A DNA stretch of 10,509 nucleotides from Phycisphaerae bacterium (GTDB taxonomy: Bacteria > Planctomycetota > Phycisphaerae > Phycisphaerales > SM1A02), in the NCBI GenBank assembly GCA_018665385.1, contig JABJDN010000203.1, forward strand, positions 1 through 10,509. Reading direction: 5' to 3'. Positions within the stretch are counted from its first letter, which is position 1; every line of letters starts with the position of its first letter. A program made the position numbers and the translations under genes. Below the pieces are notes generated by a model that ran no database searches, was not told where the DNA came from, and was given only the letters and a program-made list of their open reading frames with translations. This document shows positions 1-6,027 of the stretch, piece after piece.

Positions 1-36
1 AGAAATTTAAGAAATAAAAAGAGGAAGGAAAGCACT

Positions 37-699
37 ATGAAAAAATCAACGCTTTCACTCACAATTGTAGCTGGTTCGCTTATTGCAAGCTCCGCTATGG
101 CTGACTACACAGGATTAACATCTGTTAATTCAGACAACGGCGATGGCACATGGACAGCTCAAATCTACGCTAACTTTAGCGCTGCAACTGATGAGTTAGA
201 CGCCGTATTCGGCGACGCACAAAATGCACTTTCAATCTCAACTTCGGGTATGTTTTACCAAAACGCCCTTGGTGGAGCTACAAGTCAAAGTATTAACCCT
301 GCATTAATCCCACTTTTCCCAAGCCTTGCTTTGGATAGTTGGGTAACTATTGGTCTTTCAGATCAAACAGATAATGCACTTCTAAACATTGGTATCGACT
401 TTTCTGGCTTCGAAGCTGGTGGTTCAATCTCAACCGATAACGGTTCATGGTTTGCAACTCCAGACGATCCACAAGTCCTTGCTGGTGCTGACCTTCGCGT
501 TTTGGTTGGTCAATTTACTATGATGGGTATGGACGACAACGTAAGTGGTGTTCTAAACCTACAAGGTAAAGCTGGTGATTTCGAGACCTTCCAGGCTCGT
601 GATCAAGCTTTCGACTTCTCCTATGGTGCGGTTCCAGCGCCAGGTGCTCTTGCACTGCTGGGCCTCGCAGGTGTCGCAAGCCGACGTCGACGCAAGTAA
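37..699 (+). CDS. Secreted PEP-CTERM-like (PAPG-tail) protein, copy 1
   Basis: Protein of 220 residues with no function I can name. Residues 1-22 form a signal peptide (KK, hydrophobic stretch, then SAMA before DYTG). The body carries the family blocks FYQNALGG, FPSLALDSWVTIGL, NGSWFATPDD and LVGQFT. Residues 199-220 form a sorting tail: VPAPGA, a short hydrophobic segment ALLGLAG, then SRRRRK. By analogy with PEP-CTERM proteins the tail should be recognised by an exosortase-like enzyme and removed at or after export; no such enzyme is in this window. The purine-rich GAGGAAGGA at 21-29 is a good ribosome binding site for this ATG. It is the most divergent intact copy, with LDSWVTIGL where others have YDSFVTIGL. 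Followed by a strong terminator at 763-799. Confidence 0.9.
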   Translation: MKKSTLSLTIVAGSLIASSAMADYTGLTSVNSDNGDGTWTAQIYANFSAATDELDAVFGDAQNALSISTSGMFYQNALGGATSQSINPALIPLFPSLALDSWVTIGLSDQTDNALLNIGIDFSGFEAGGSISTDNGSWFATPDDPQVLAGADLRVLVGQFTMMGMDDNVSGVLNLQGKAGDFETFQARDQAFDFSYGAVPAPGALALLGLAGVASRRRRK

Positions 700-762
700 T
701 TTGCATTGACAGGTTACGGTTCGGCTCTTGGTACCGGACGAACCAGTAATTATTCGACCTTC

Positions 763-799
763 AAACCGCCGCTGCTTCTCGCAGCGGCGGTTTTCTTTT
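763..799 (+). terminator. Rho-independent terminator after copy 1
   Basis: A perfect 10-bp GC-rich stem, CCGCCGCTGC (766-775) against GCAGCGGCGG (781-790), closes a 5-base loop and is followed by TTTTCTTTT (791-799). AAA before the stem could extend it and give some activity in the reverse direction. Confidence 0.93.
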
Positions 800-884
800 G
801 CACTCTGCTAAATCTAATCGCCAGTTGCGACGGGTGGCTGTGTCGGGTGCGGATCCTATCGCTTCCTTCGTCTCTTTTGTAGCC

Positions 885-914
885 TTGATGTACCAGTAGA
901 TTGATGGCTACAAT
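885..914 (+). promoter_or_regulatory. Possible promoter for copy 2
   Basis: TTGATG (885-890) and TACAAT (909-914) are separated by 18 bases and resemble sigma70 -35 and -10 boxes. If used, the transcript would have a leader of over 200 bases before copy 2. It lacks the ATGGAAGCAG element seen at the promoters of copies 4 and 5, so this is tentative. Confidence 0.25.
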
Positions 915-1143
915 CATTGATTATTCCTACGTAGCTGCTTGCTCGGGGGCCATTAGTGGTCCGATAAATGTAGTGTTGATTAGATGCATAGCAAGGGGTG
1001 CAGTTGAACAAACATGGCAACCCGTACAGACGGAACAGGGAAGTATTTACGCATTGATGTTGAGTTGCGCGGAGTATTTCTTGGGGCATATTGGTTTGTA
1101 GAACAACAAAGTTTTAACAACAAAAGATATGAGGAACAACACC

Positions 1144-1812
1144 ATGAACAAGCCAATTCTAACAATCACAGCAGCAGTAAGTTCGCTCTTTGCAGTAAGT
1201 ACTGCAAGCGCAGACCTCCAAGGTATTTCAATTGACGAATCACTCACTGCCTACGGAACAACATTCTCAGTATTCGCAAGTGTCGAAGAGGGAGATCAAG
1301 TGGATGCCATATTCGGCGACTCTGTGGATACACTGACAATCGGTTCCGATAATGGGTTCTACCAAAACATGTTTGGTTCCCACAAAGCTCCAAGCGAAGC
1401 ACTCTTTGGTTTTTTCCCAAGTTTGCGATACGATAGTTTTGTCACTATCGGTTTAGACACCGATGCAGGCAACGCGATGCTCGACATAGGTGTTGACTGG
1501 ACGATATTTGAAGGCGATGTCATAAGCGGTAGCCATTACGATGGCGCAAACATCGAGACGAATAATGGTTCATGGTTTGCAACTCCAGATGATGCGCAAG
1601 TATTCGAAGTGGATGGTCGAGTTCTTCTTGGTCAGTTCACAGTGGAGTTTGGCGACCATGTATATGGCGAAATTAATATCCAAGGTAAGAATGCAGATCT
1701 TTCAAACTGGCAATACCGCGGAGTTACATTTGACTCAGCAATCGTGCCTGCACCTGGTGCAATAGCACTCCTTGGCCTTGCAGGTGTTTGTGCTCGACGC
1801 CGACGAAAATAA
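1144..1812 (+). CDS. Secreted PEP-CTERM-like (PAPG-tail) protein, copy 2
   Basis: Protein of 222 residues from the ATG at 1144. This start is preferred over the in-frame ATG at 1129 because GAGG at 1131-1134 sits about 9 bases upstream and because MNKPIL then gives a family-like signal peptide cleaved after about residue 23 (ASA before DLQG). The body has FYQNMFG, FFPSLRYDSFVTIGL and NGSWFATPDDAQV. Unlike the other copies it has about 13 extra residues (around SGSHYDGANIE) just before the NGSWFATPDD block, as if a surface loop were extended. The tail is VPAPGA, ALLGLAG, then ARRRRK. Function unknown; exported and tail-processed by analogy with PEP-CTERM proteins. Ends in TAA and is followed by its own terminator. 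Confidence 0.9.
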   Translation: MNKPILTITAAVSSLFAVSTASADLQGISIDESLTAYGTTFSVFASVEEGDQVDAIFGDSVDTLTIGSDNGFYQNMFGSHKAPSEALFGFFPSLRYDSFVTIGLDTDAGNAMLDIGVDWTIFEGDVISGSHYDGANIETNNGSWFATPDDAQVFEVDGRVLLGQFTVEFGDHVYGEINIQGKNADLSNWQYRGVTFDSAIVPAPGAIALLGLAGVCARRRRK

Positions 1813-1848
1813 GCCTAGAACTATACGATAGAGAAGAGAGAAAAAGGA

Positions 1849-1880
1849 AACCGCCCACAGCATTGCTGGGGCGGTTTTTT
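1849..1880 (+). terminator. Rho-independent terminator after copy 2
   Basis: CCGCCC (1851-1856) pairs with GGGCGG (1869-1874), with an inner CAGC/GCTG stem and one bulged A at 1857, followed by TTTTTT (1875-1880). Two A:T pairs can extend the base. Confidence 0.9.
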
Positions 1881-2107
1881 CATATTAATTTTTACCTTTG
1901 GAAGTCTTTGCAGGTAAGGGGTAACGTGAAAGTTTCCAGCATTGCGGCAGCAAGCCACGTTCTAACCACTTGCAATCGTGCATTGAGGATGTTAATTTTT
2001 GTCTTGTATCTATTACCCGACCTTAAGGAGGTAACGGAGAAAGAGCTTCTGGCAAAGTGCCAATCGAAAAATGAGTGTGTTCCAGTTATTTATAAGGAGA
2101 GGAACAT
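1881..2107 (+). other. Leader region of the broken copy 3
   Basis: About 225 bases between the copy 2 terminator and the copy 3 start. AACGTG (1922-1927) and CACGTT can pair around an inner TTGC/GCAA hairpin, so the 5' part may be structured. The heptamer GGTAACG occurs twice (1920-1926 and 2030-2036), and an unused-looking perfect AAGGAGGT at 2025-2032 has no suitably spaced ATG. A ribosome binding site AAGGAG (2094-2099) stands 8 bases before the ATG of copy 3. An open frame crosses this whole region but also runs through the end of copy 2 and the terminator, and shows no protein-like features. Confidence 0.45.
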
Positions 2108-2824
2108 ATGGAAGTCAGGAGGATCCCCCTCATTGTGTCTGGTCTTATTGTTGCAGCATTCGCTACAACAGCAATGGCAGACTTAAACGGCGTCTCATGG
2201 ACGGTTACCACCTCAGAATGAGGCGTTACATTTCAGTTTTTTGCTGATCTGGACGCCGGTAATCAATTGAACGCAGTGTATGGCGATGCAGACAACGCAT
2301 TGCCAATCAGCAATTCAGGAATGTTTTACCAAAGTGCATTTGGTGGACCGACCGTAGCAGGAATGAACCCCGCGTTCTTTCCAATTTCTCCAAGTATGGT
2401 GTACGACAGTTTCGTGACAATCGGTTTCGAAACAAACGTTGGCAACGCTATGCTAGACATTGGAGCCGACTTCACAAACTTCGAAGCTGGTGGCGCAATC
2501 TGGACTGATAATGGTTCATGGTTTGCAACACCAGACGATTCGCAAGTGTATGAAGTTGGTGGGCAAGTATTGATTGGTCGATTCACAGTCGCCACAGGCG
2601 AAGGTGTTTTTGGCACAATTAATATGCAGGGCAAAAACGCAGATGATTCAAACTGGTATGCAACTGATGTAAATTTCATCGAAGTAAGTCCCCATAATAC
2701 GTCGCATTTTTTGTACTCAATCCACTTCGCTGTCAATGTAGGTAAGCGGGGCACCTTCGTGTTAAGCGATGCGGATTCTCTTAACGGTAACGATTTGCCT
2801 TTCTGTAGGAGTCATGTACATTGA
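2108..2824 (+). pseudogene. Broken copy 3 of the secreted-protein family
   Basis: Starts at ATG 2108 behind a good AAGGAG, and encodes a convincing signal peptide (24 residues ending TTAMA before DLNGVSWT). An in-frame TGA at 2219-2221 then stops it after 37 codons. The frame continues in register after the stop with the full family body: LNAVYGDADNAL, FYQSAFGGPTVAGMNPAFFP, YDSFVTIGF, NGSWFATPDD and INMQGKNADDSNW. Alignment with copy 5 is gap-free across the TGA, which stands where copies 4 and 5 have Phe in AFG. Similarity to copy 5 ends abruptly near 2680 after GATGTAAATTTC. The remaining frame to 2824 is unrelated, so the PAPGA/RRRRK sorting tail is gone, and no terminator follows. Two independent lesions make a pseudogene the best reading. 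A sequencing error could explain the TGA but not the lost tail. Confidence 0.88.
2795..2822 (+). promoter_or_regulatory. Probable promoter of copy 4
   Basis: TTGCCT (2795-2800), a 16-base spacer, and TACATT (2817-2822), followed after 4 bases by ATGGAAGCAG (2827-2836). The hexamers alone are mediocre. The case rests on the same geometry (16-base spacer, 4-base gap, identical decamer) at copy 5, so transcription should start at or within a few bases of the decamer. It lies inside the decayed 3' end of copy 3. A 6+6 inverted repeat GTTAAG/CTTAAC (2761-2766, 2780-2785) lies just upstream. Confidence 0.5.
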
Positions 2825-2826
2825 GT

Positions 2827-2889
2827 ATGGAAGCAGCCAACTTGAATGACGTTCAATTGAGTTGGTGGAAACGAAGACTTTTTAAGTAA
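2827..2889 (+). CDS. Possible 20-codon leader peptide before copy 4
   Basis: A short frame beginning MEAAN and ending LSWWKRRLFK, stopping at TAA 2887-2889, 24 bases before the copy 4 ATG. Its first codons match those of the short frame before copy 5 (MEAVN), and both contain LSW followed by basic residues. The ATG would sit at or very near the predicted transcript 5' end with no ribosome binding site between, so translation would be leaderless or absent. A stem (CCAACT 2837-2842 with AGTTGG 2860-2865, plus TGAA/TTCA) covers its middle. Shared DNA ancestry of the two upstream regions could explain the likeness without translation. Confidence 0.35.
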   Translation: MEAANLNDVQLSWWKRRLFK

Positions 2890-2913
2890 CAACGAGATAG
2901 AAAGAGAAATAAA

Positions 2914-3558
2914 ATGAAAAATTCAAAAGTATTAGCTCTCACAGCTGGAATGGGATCACTCATTATTGCAGGTACTGCTTCAGCCGATTTCCAAGGGATT
3001 TCACACGAAGTAGAAGTAACAGCATTCGGAACTATGGTTCAAGTATATGTTGATGTTGAAGCAGGTGACCAGTTAAATGCAGTATACGGCGACGCCGACA
3101 ACGCACTTCACATTGGTGCAGGTGCTGGTTCCTTTTACCAAAACGCATTTGGTGGACCGACTGTTGCAGGGATGAACCCAGCGTTCTTCCCAATTTTCCC
3201 AAGCCTTGTGTACGATAGTTTTGTAACCATTGGTCTCACCACCAATGTTGGCAACGCAATGTTAGACATCGGTATTGACTTCTCTGATTTTAACGCTGGC
3301 GGAGCAATCGATACGGACAACGGTTCATGGTTTGCAACTCCAGATGATGCGCAAGTACATGAAATCGATGGACGAGTACTCATCGGTCAATTCACATTGG
3401 TGGATGGTGCACTCGAAGGGAATGTTAACCTTCAAGGCAAAAACGCTGACGGTTCAAACTGGACAGCACTTGGAGTCGATGTAAACCCACTCCCAGCTCC
3501 AGGTGCAATTGCACTTCTTGGCTTGGCAGGTGTGGCTGCGCGAAGACGACGCAAGTAA
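2914..3558 (+). CDS. Secreted PEP-CTERM-like (PAPG-tail) protein, copy 4
   Basis: Protein of 214 residues. The signal peptide runs to about residue 24 (TASA before DFQG). The body contains LNAVYGDADNALHIG, FYQNAFGGPTVAGMNPAFFP, LVYDSFVTIGL, MLDIGIDFSDF and NGSWFATPDDAQV, then VLIGQFT. The tail is LPAPGA, ALLGLAG, then ARRRRK, typical of the PAPG variant of PEP-CTERM sorting signals. Molecular function is unknown; it should be exported and processed at the tail by an exosortase-like enzyme encoded elsewhere. The ribosome binding site is weak (GAAAGAGAAAT), unlike that of copy 5. Preceded by a promoter and possible leader peptide at 2795-2889 and followed by a terminator. Confidence 0.92.
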   Translation: MKNSKVLALTAGMGSLIIAGTASADFQGISHEVEVTAFGTMVQVYVDVEAGDQLNAVYGDADNALHIGAGAGSFYQNAFGGPTVAGMNPAFFPIFPSLVYDSFVTIGLTTNVGNAMLDIGIDFSDFNAGGAIDTDNGSWFATPDDAQVHEIDGRVLIGQFTLVDGALEGNVNLQGKNADGSNWTALGVDVNPLPAPGAIALLGLAGVAARRRRK

Positions 3559-3708
3559 ACTACCCTCCCCTTATATTATGTTTGTTCTTCAGCACCCCAG
3601 TCTTTGGCTGGGGTGCTGTCTTTTATGGAATCGGGTGATGGCATGCTAATTCTGGTAAAATAACGCCGGTGGACGTTAAATTAGTCGATATTTTCTGAAT
3701 ATATCGCC
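3559..3708 (+). other. Intergenic stretch with inverted repeat upstream of copy 5 promoter
   Basis: After the copy 4 terminator this stretch has no gene. A perfect 6+6 inverted repeat, CGATAT (3686-3691) and ATATCG (3701-3706), ends 2 bases before the -35 box of copy 5. That is a plausible place for a regulator to bind. The corresponding place before copy 4 holds a different repeat (GTTAAG/CTTAAC), so a shared regulator is not supported. Confidence 0.35.
3590..3624 (+). terminator. Rho-independent terminator after copy 4
   Basis: CAGCACCCCAG (3590-3600) pairs perfectly with CTGGGGTGCTG (3608-3618) around a 7-base loop, followed by TCTTTT (3619-3624). Confidence 0.93.
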
Positions 3709-3736
3709 TTGCTGATGAGAGAAAGAGTGGTATTAT
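3709..3736 (+). promoter_or_regulatory. Probable promoter of copy 5
   Basis: TTGCTG (3709-3714), a 16-base spacer, and TATTAT (3731-3736), followed after 4 bases by ATGGAAGCAG (3741-3750). This is the same layout as the copy 4 promoter, with a better -10 box. The predicted start of transcription falls at the decamer, giving a leader of about 100 bases. Confidence 0.55.
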
Positions 3737-3740
3737 TTAG

Positions 3741-3815
3741 ATGGAAGCAGTCAACACTCACAAGGTGTTGGCGGGAAATTGGAGAACTAATGTTCTCTCG
3801 TGGTCCCGTACGTAA
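3741..3815 (+). CDS. Possible 24-codon leader peptide before copy 5
   Basis: A short frame starting MEAVNTHKVL and ending in VLSWSRT, stop TAA at 3813-3815, 31 bases before the copy 5 ATG. It shares MEA-x-N and LSW plus basic residues with the short frame before copy 4, and begins at the same distance from the -10 box. Being at the predicted transcript 5' end it would need leaderless initiation. Its stop codon lies in the third hairpin of the leader, a position where a terminating ribosome would change the folding. It may instead be an untranslated conserved 5' element. Confidence 0.35.
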   Translation: MEAVNTHKVLAGNWRTNVLSWSRT

Positions 3816-3819
3816 CGGG
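3752..3819 (+). promoter_or_regulatory. Three-hairpin leader of copy 5, possible attenuator-like switch
   Basis: Three successive stems: CAACAC/GTGTTG (3752-3757, 3765-3770), GAGAAC/GTTCTC (3782-3787, 3792-3797) and CCCGT/ACGGG (3805-3809, 3815-3819). CGGGA (3772-3776) can instead pair with TCCCG (3804-3808), enclosing the second stem and excluding the third. No U-tract follows, so any control would more likely act on translation or through Rho than by intrinsic termination. The stems are short and the switch is an inference. Confidence 0.35.
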
Positions 3820-3846
3820 TAACGACTAGATAGGAGAAGTGTTCTT

Positions 3847-4491
3847 ATGAACAATGTAAAACTTTTAGGCTTAACAGCCGGAGTCAGTACGCTGATTTTT
3901 GCAGGTAACACAACAGCAGACTTTAATGGTATTTCTTGGACTTCAAGTTCAAGCGCTTTCGGCGACACATACCTTATTTATGCTGATGTTGATGCAGGCA
4001 GTCAGTTGAATGCTGTGTATGGTGACGATAATGTCACTCTAAACATCGAAGGAACTAGCGCTTTCTACCAAAATGCTTTTGGTGGTCCGACAGTTGCTTC
4101 AATGAACCCAGCATTCTTCCCTGTCTTTCCAAGTTTGGTATACGATAGCTTTGTAACAATTGGTCTTGTGACTAATGTTGGCAACGCTATGCTAGACATC
4201 GGAATCGACTTCACAGACTTCAACGCTGGTGGAGCAATCATGACTGATAATGGTTCATGGTTTGCAACACCGGACGATGCGCAAGTGTATGAAGTTGATG
4301 GGAAAGTATTGATTGGTCAATTCACAGTCGCTGATGGCGAAGGTGTTTCTGGCACAATCAATATGCAAGGCAAAAACGCAGATGGTTCAAACTGGTCAGC
4401 AACTGATGTAAATTTCAGTACTGTTCCAGCACCAGGTGCTTTTGCTCTATTAGGCCTCGCAGGTATCGCTGCACGCCGACGTCGTAAGTAA
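3847..4491 (+). CDS. Secreted PEP-CTERM-like (PAPG-tail) protein, copy 5
   Basis: Protein of 214 residues. The signal peptide runs to about residue 24 (NTTA before DFNG). The body has LNAVYGDDNVTL, FYQNAFGGPTVASMNPAFFP, LVYDSFVTIGL, NGSWFATPDDAQV, VLIGQFT and INMQGKNADGSNW. The tail is VPAPGA, ALLGLAG, then ARRRRK. A clear ribosome binding site AGGAG (3832-3836) is 10 bases before the ATG. Very close in DNA to the broken copy 3 between the NGSWFATPDD block and GATGTAAATTTC, so these two are the most recent duplicates. Function is unknown; exported, and presumably tail-processed. The gene faces the helicase-rho operon and is separated from it by two terminators. Confidence 0.92.
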   Translation: MNNVKLLGLTAGVSTLIFAGNTTADFNGISWTSSSSAFGDTYLIYADVDAGSQLNAVYGDDNVTLNIEGTSAFYQNAFGGPTVASMNPAFFPVFPSLVYDSFVTIGLVTNVGNAMLDIGIDFTDFNAGGAIMTDNGSWFATPDDAQVYEVDGKVLIGQFTVADGEGVSGTINMQGKNADGSNWSATDVNFSTVPAPGAFALLGLAGIAARRRRK

Positions 4492-4526
4492 TTACGACAA
4501 CTCTGGCTAAGTTTATAGCTAACTCG

Positions 4527-4564
4527 GACAACGCTCTGATCTTTGATCAGGGCGTTGTCAATTT
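4527..4564 (+). terminator. Terminator-like hairpin after copy 5
   Basis: A 15-bp stem (4527-4541 with 4545-4559, one G:T pair) around a TTT loop, followed only by AATTT. The stem is very strong but the U-tract is poor, so it may also protect the mRNA 3' end. It is backed up by the second hairpin at 4564-4593. Confidence 0.75.
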
Positions 4565-4598
4565 AGGGTCTGGTACACCTGTACCAGACCCTATTTTT
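4564..4598. terminator. Bidirectional terminator between convergent units
   Basis: TAGGGTCTGGTAC (4564-4576) pairs perfectly with GTACCAGACCCTA (4581-4593) around a 4-base loop, followed by TTTTT on the plus strand. On the minus strand the stem lies immediately after the stop codon of the sulfotransferase gene and is followed by AAATT-rich sequence. It can therefore end both the helicase-rho operon and read-through from copy 5. Confidence 0.85.
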
Positions 4599-6027
4599 AC
4601 ATCCCGAGTGCGTCTCGAAGTGGATCGAGCAATGTTCCGAACCGTTCGTGTCTTGCAACAGATGAGTTGTACATGGGTCTTCGAACTTGGTCTTGACTGA
4701 GCGTTAACACAGCTCTGCCAGTTTTCCAAAACTCCATACACTTTGGGTTGAAGTCTAGTCCTACGAAATCCAGAATTGTATTGGTAGTCCCTTCTTGATC
4801 GGCAACAAGTTGTTCATACGAAACAGTAAGCATGGAATCACCAAGGACTTCTTCCCAGTGTTGCATGAGACGTATGTATTCGTTATAGAAATGCCCTATG
4901 CCGTGCAGAGAACTTGCCCAGAGGTTTGTATATGGCGGCAACTTTTGCGAGAAGCAGGAAACACCCATCGAAAGTGGGTTTCGAGTGCAATGGATAATTT
5001 TGGCGTATGGGAAAAGTTTTCGAATCATGCCCAAGTTCTGGTAGTTGCCCAGTTGTTTGTCAACGATTGCAGAGGCATGCGATGTGTGTGAGCATTCAGC
5101 AAGGTAGCGTTTCGCGATAGCATCAAGTTCGTCTACAGTCAGCGTACTCCAAGGTCGTTCGCCCACTTCTTCATGCAGTATTCGTGGCAGTGTTTCAAGT
5201 TCTCCAAGACCCTGGCCGTTTGGATGAGCGTCGATTATTTGCTCAGTAAGGGTTGAGCCACTGCGTAGCATTCCAACAATAAAGACTCTTGAACTATCTT
5301 CATTGGTCGATGAAGGTGCACGTGCAAACGAATCGGACTGGAATGAGTTGATTATGTTATCGTGAGTTGTAACGAGGGCATCAAGGTCAAAATCTCCAGC
5401 GGATAATTGGTTTCCCTCTTCGTATGCTTCAAATGCACTTTCGCTTTCGCCGGCTAATTCCATTGCTTTGCCGAGAGTAAAGTAGAGGGTTCTGCGAGTT
5501 TCAACAGATTCTTGCTTTGCTGGAAGGCGTCCCAATAAAACTTCACTTGCATCAAGTGGATTCCCAAGTTCAATCAAGGCTTTAGCGTATACGATTGAAA
5601 TGCCTACCTCTTCGCCACCTTTATTGATAATGGGCTCCAGAAGAGCCAGAGCTTTCGTTGGCTCGTTTAGCCGTAAAAACGTGTTTGCTTTTCCAGCGAT
5701 GACACCTTGGTGTTCGCTGTTGTATTTAAGTGCATTGTCGTACGAACGAAGAGCGCCGCGGAACTCGCCTTGCGTAGTCAACATATCTGCCAGAAGCCCG
5801 TGATAATCAGCACGTTTGCCATTTTTTGCAATCGCATTTTTTATAAGTTGCAGGCCTTCATCATATTTTCCAGTAGAGTTGCATACTTGTGCAAGAACAG
5901 CCATTGCAAGGTCGTCACGTTTTTTATCAGCAAGGGCAGCTCGGCATAAGGAGTCAGCTTCTTGTGCGTTGCCATGCGCTAATGCCTGCATTGCCTGCAT
6001 CACTCTTGGGTCAGCTTGCTTTGCCAT
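4597..6027 (-). CDS. TPR-repeat sulfotransferase
   Basis: Protein of 476 residues with two parts. Residues about 5-230 are helical tetratricopeptide-like repeats (for example GKYDEGLQLIKNAIAKNG, GEFRGALRSYDNALKYN). Residues about 246-470 form a PAPS-dependent sulfotransferase domain. The 5'-phosphosulfate loop is FIVGMLRSGSTLTEQII (249-265) and the 3'-phosphate site is KIIHCTRNPLSMGVSCFS (343-360). The C-terminal QVRRPMYNSSVARHERF (447-463) is characteristic of the TPR-sulfotransferase group. It should transfer sulfate from PAPS to a hydroxyl on a protein or carbohydrate; the substrate is not evident and the TPR part probably selects it. No signal peptide is seen. Its ATG overlaps the rho stop codon as TAATG, so it is the last gene of the operon and likely translationally coupled to rho. 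A link to RNA biology is not obvious. Confidence 0.9.
   Translation of the reverse strand: MAKQADPRVMQAMQALAHGNAQEADSLCRAALADKKRDDLAMAVLAQVCNSTGKYDEGLQLIKNAIAKNGKRADYHGLLADMLTTQGEFRGALRSYDNALKYNSEHQGVIAGKANTFLRLNEPTKALALLEPIINKGGEEVGISIVYAKALIELGNPLDASEVLLGRLPAKQESVETRRTLYFTLGKAMELAGESESAFEAYEEGNQLSAGDFDLDALVTTHDNIINSFQSDSFARAPSSTNEDSSRVFIVGMLRSGSTLTEQIIDAHPNGQGLGELETLPRILHEEVGERPWSTLTVDELDAIAKRYLAECSHTSHASAIVDKQLGNYQNLGMIRKLFPYAKIIHCTRNPLSMGVSCFSQKLPPYTNLWASSLHGIGHFYNEYIRLMQHWEEVLGDSMLTVSYEQLVADQEGTTNTILDFVGLDFNPKCMEFWKTGRAVLTLSQDQVRRPMYNSSVARHERFGTLLDPLRDALGM

Larger units (their letters stand above)
700..1143. other. Long intergenic stretch between copies 1 and 2
   Basis: About 440 bases without a convincing gene. 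It holds the copy 1 terminator (763-799), a weak promoter candidate (885-914) and a small 6-bp hairpin at 947-962. Short open frames on both strands here (for example plus 904-1101, minus 856-1089) have no recognisable motif, no good ribosome binding site and no resemblance to the leader frames found before copies 4 and 5. The rest is unassigned and may be mostly the 5' leader of copy 2. Confidence 0.5.
37..4491 (+). repeat. Tandem array of five paralogous secreted-protein genes
   Basis: Five copies of one gene family lie head to tail on the plus strand: 37-699, 1144-1812, a broken copy from 2108, 2914-3558 and 3847-4491. All share a signal peptide ending in A-D/(L/F/Y), the block FYQN.FG, the block YDSFVTIGL, the block NGSWFATPDD, the block QGK..D and (except the broken copy) the PAPGA/ALLGLAG/RRRRK tail. 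The NGSWFATPDD region is nearly identical even at DNA level. The broken copy and the last copy are the closest pair over their 3' halves. The arrangement implies repeated tandem duplication, possibly with gene conversion in the conserved block. Each intact copy is followed by its own hairpin terminator. Confidence 0.93.

Noticed and set aside
706..734. TTGACA at 706-711 as a promoter
   Set aside because: No acceptable -10 box at 16-18 bases, and the copy 1 terminator lies directly downstream.
856..1101. Short open frames on both strands in the copy 1-2 gap
   Set aside because: No ribosome binding sites, no motifs, and they overlap each other; probably chance.
1788..2186. Plus-strand open frame of 132 codons
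   Set aside because: It overlaps the end of copy 2, crosses its terminator and runs out of frame into copy 3; no protein features.
2219..2221. TGA in copy 3 as selenocysteine or as a recoded sense codon
   Set aside because: The aligned residue in copies 4 and 5 is Phe, psuG and the helicase end in TGA as a normal stop, and the gene also lacks its tail.
3686..3706. CGATAT/ATATCG stem as a second terminator of copy 4
   Set aside because: AT-rich, short and without a U-tract; a binding site is more plausible, though unproven.
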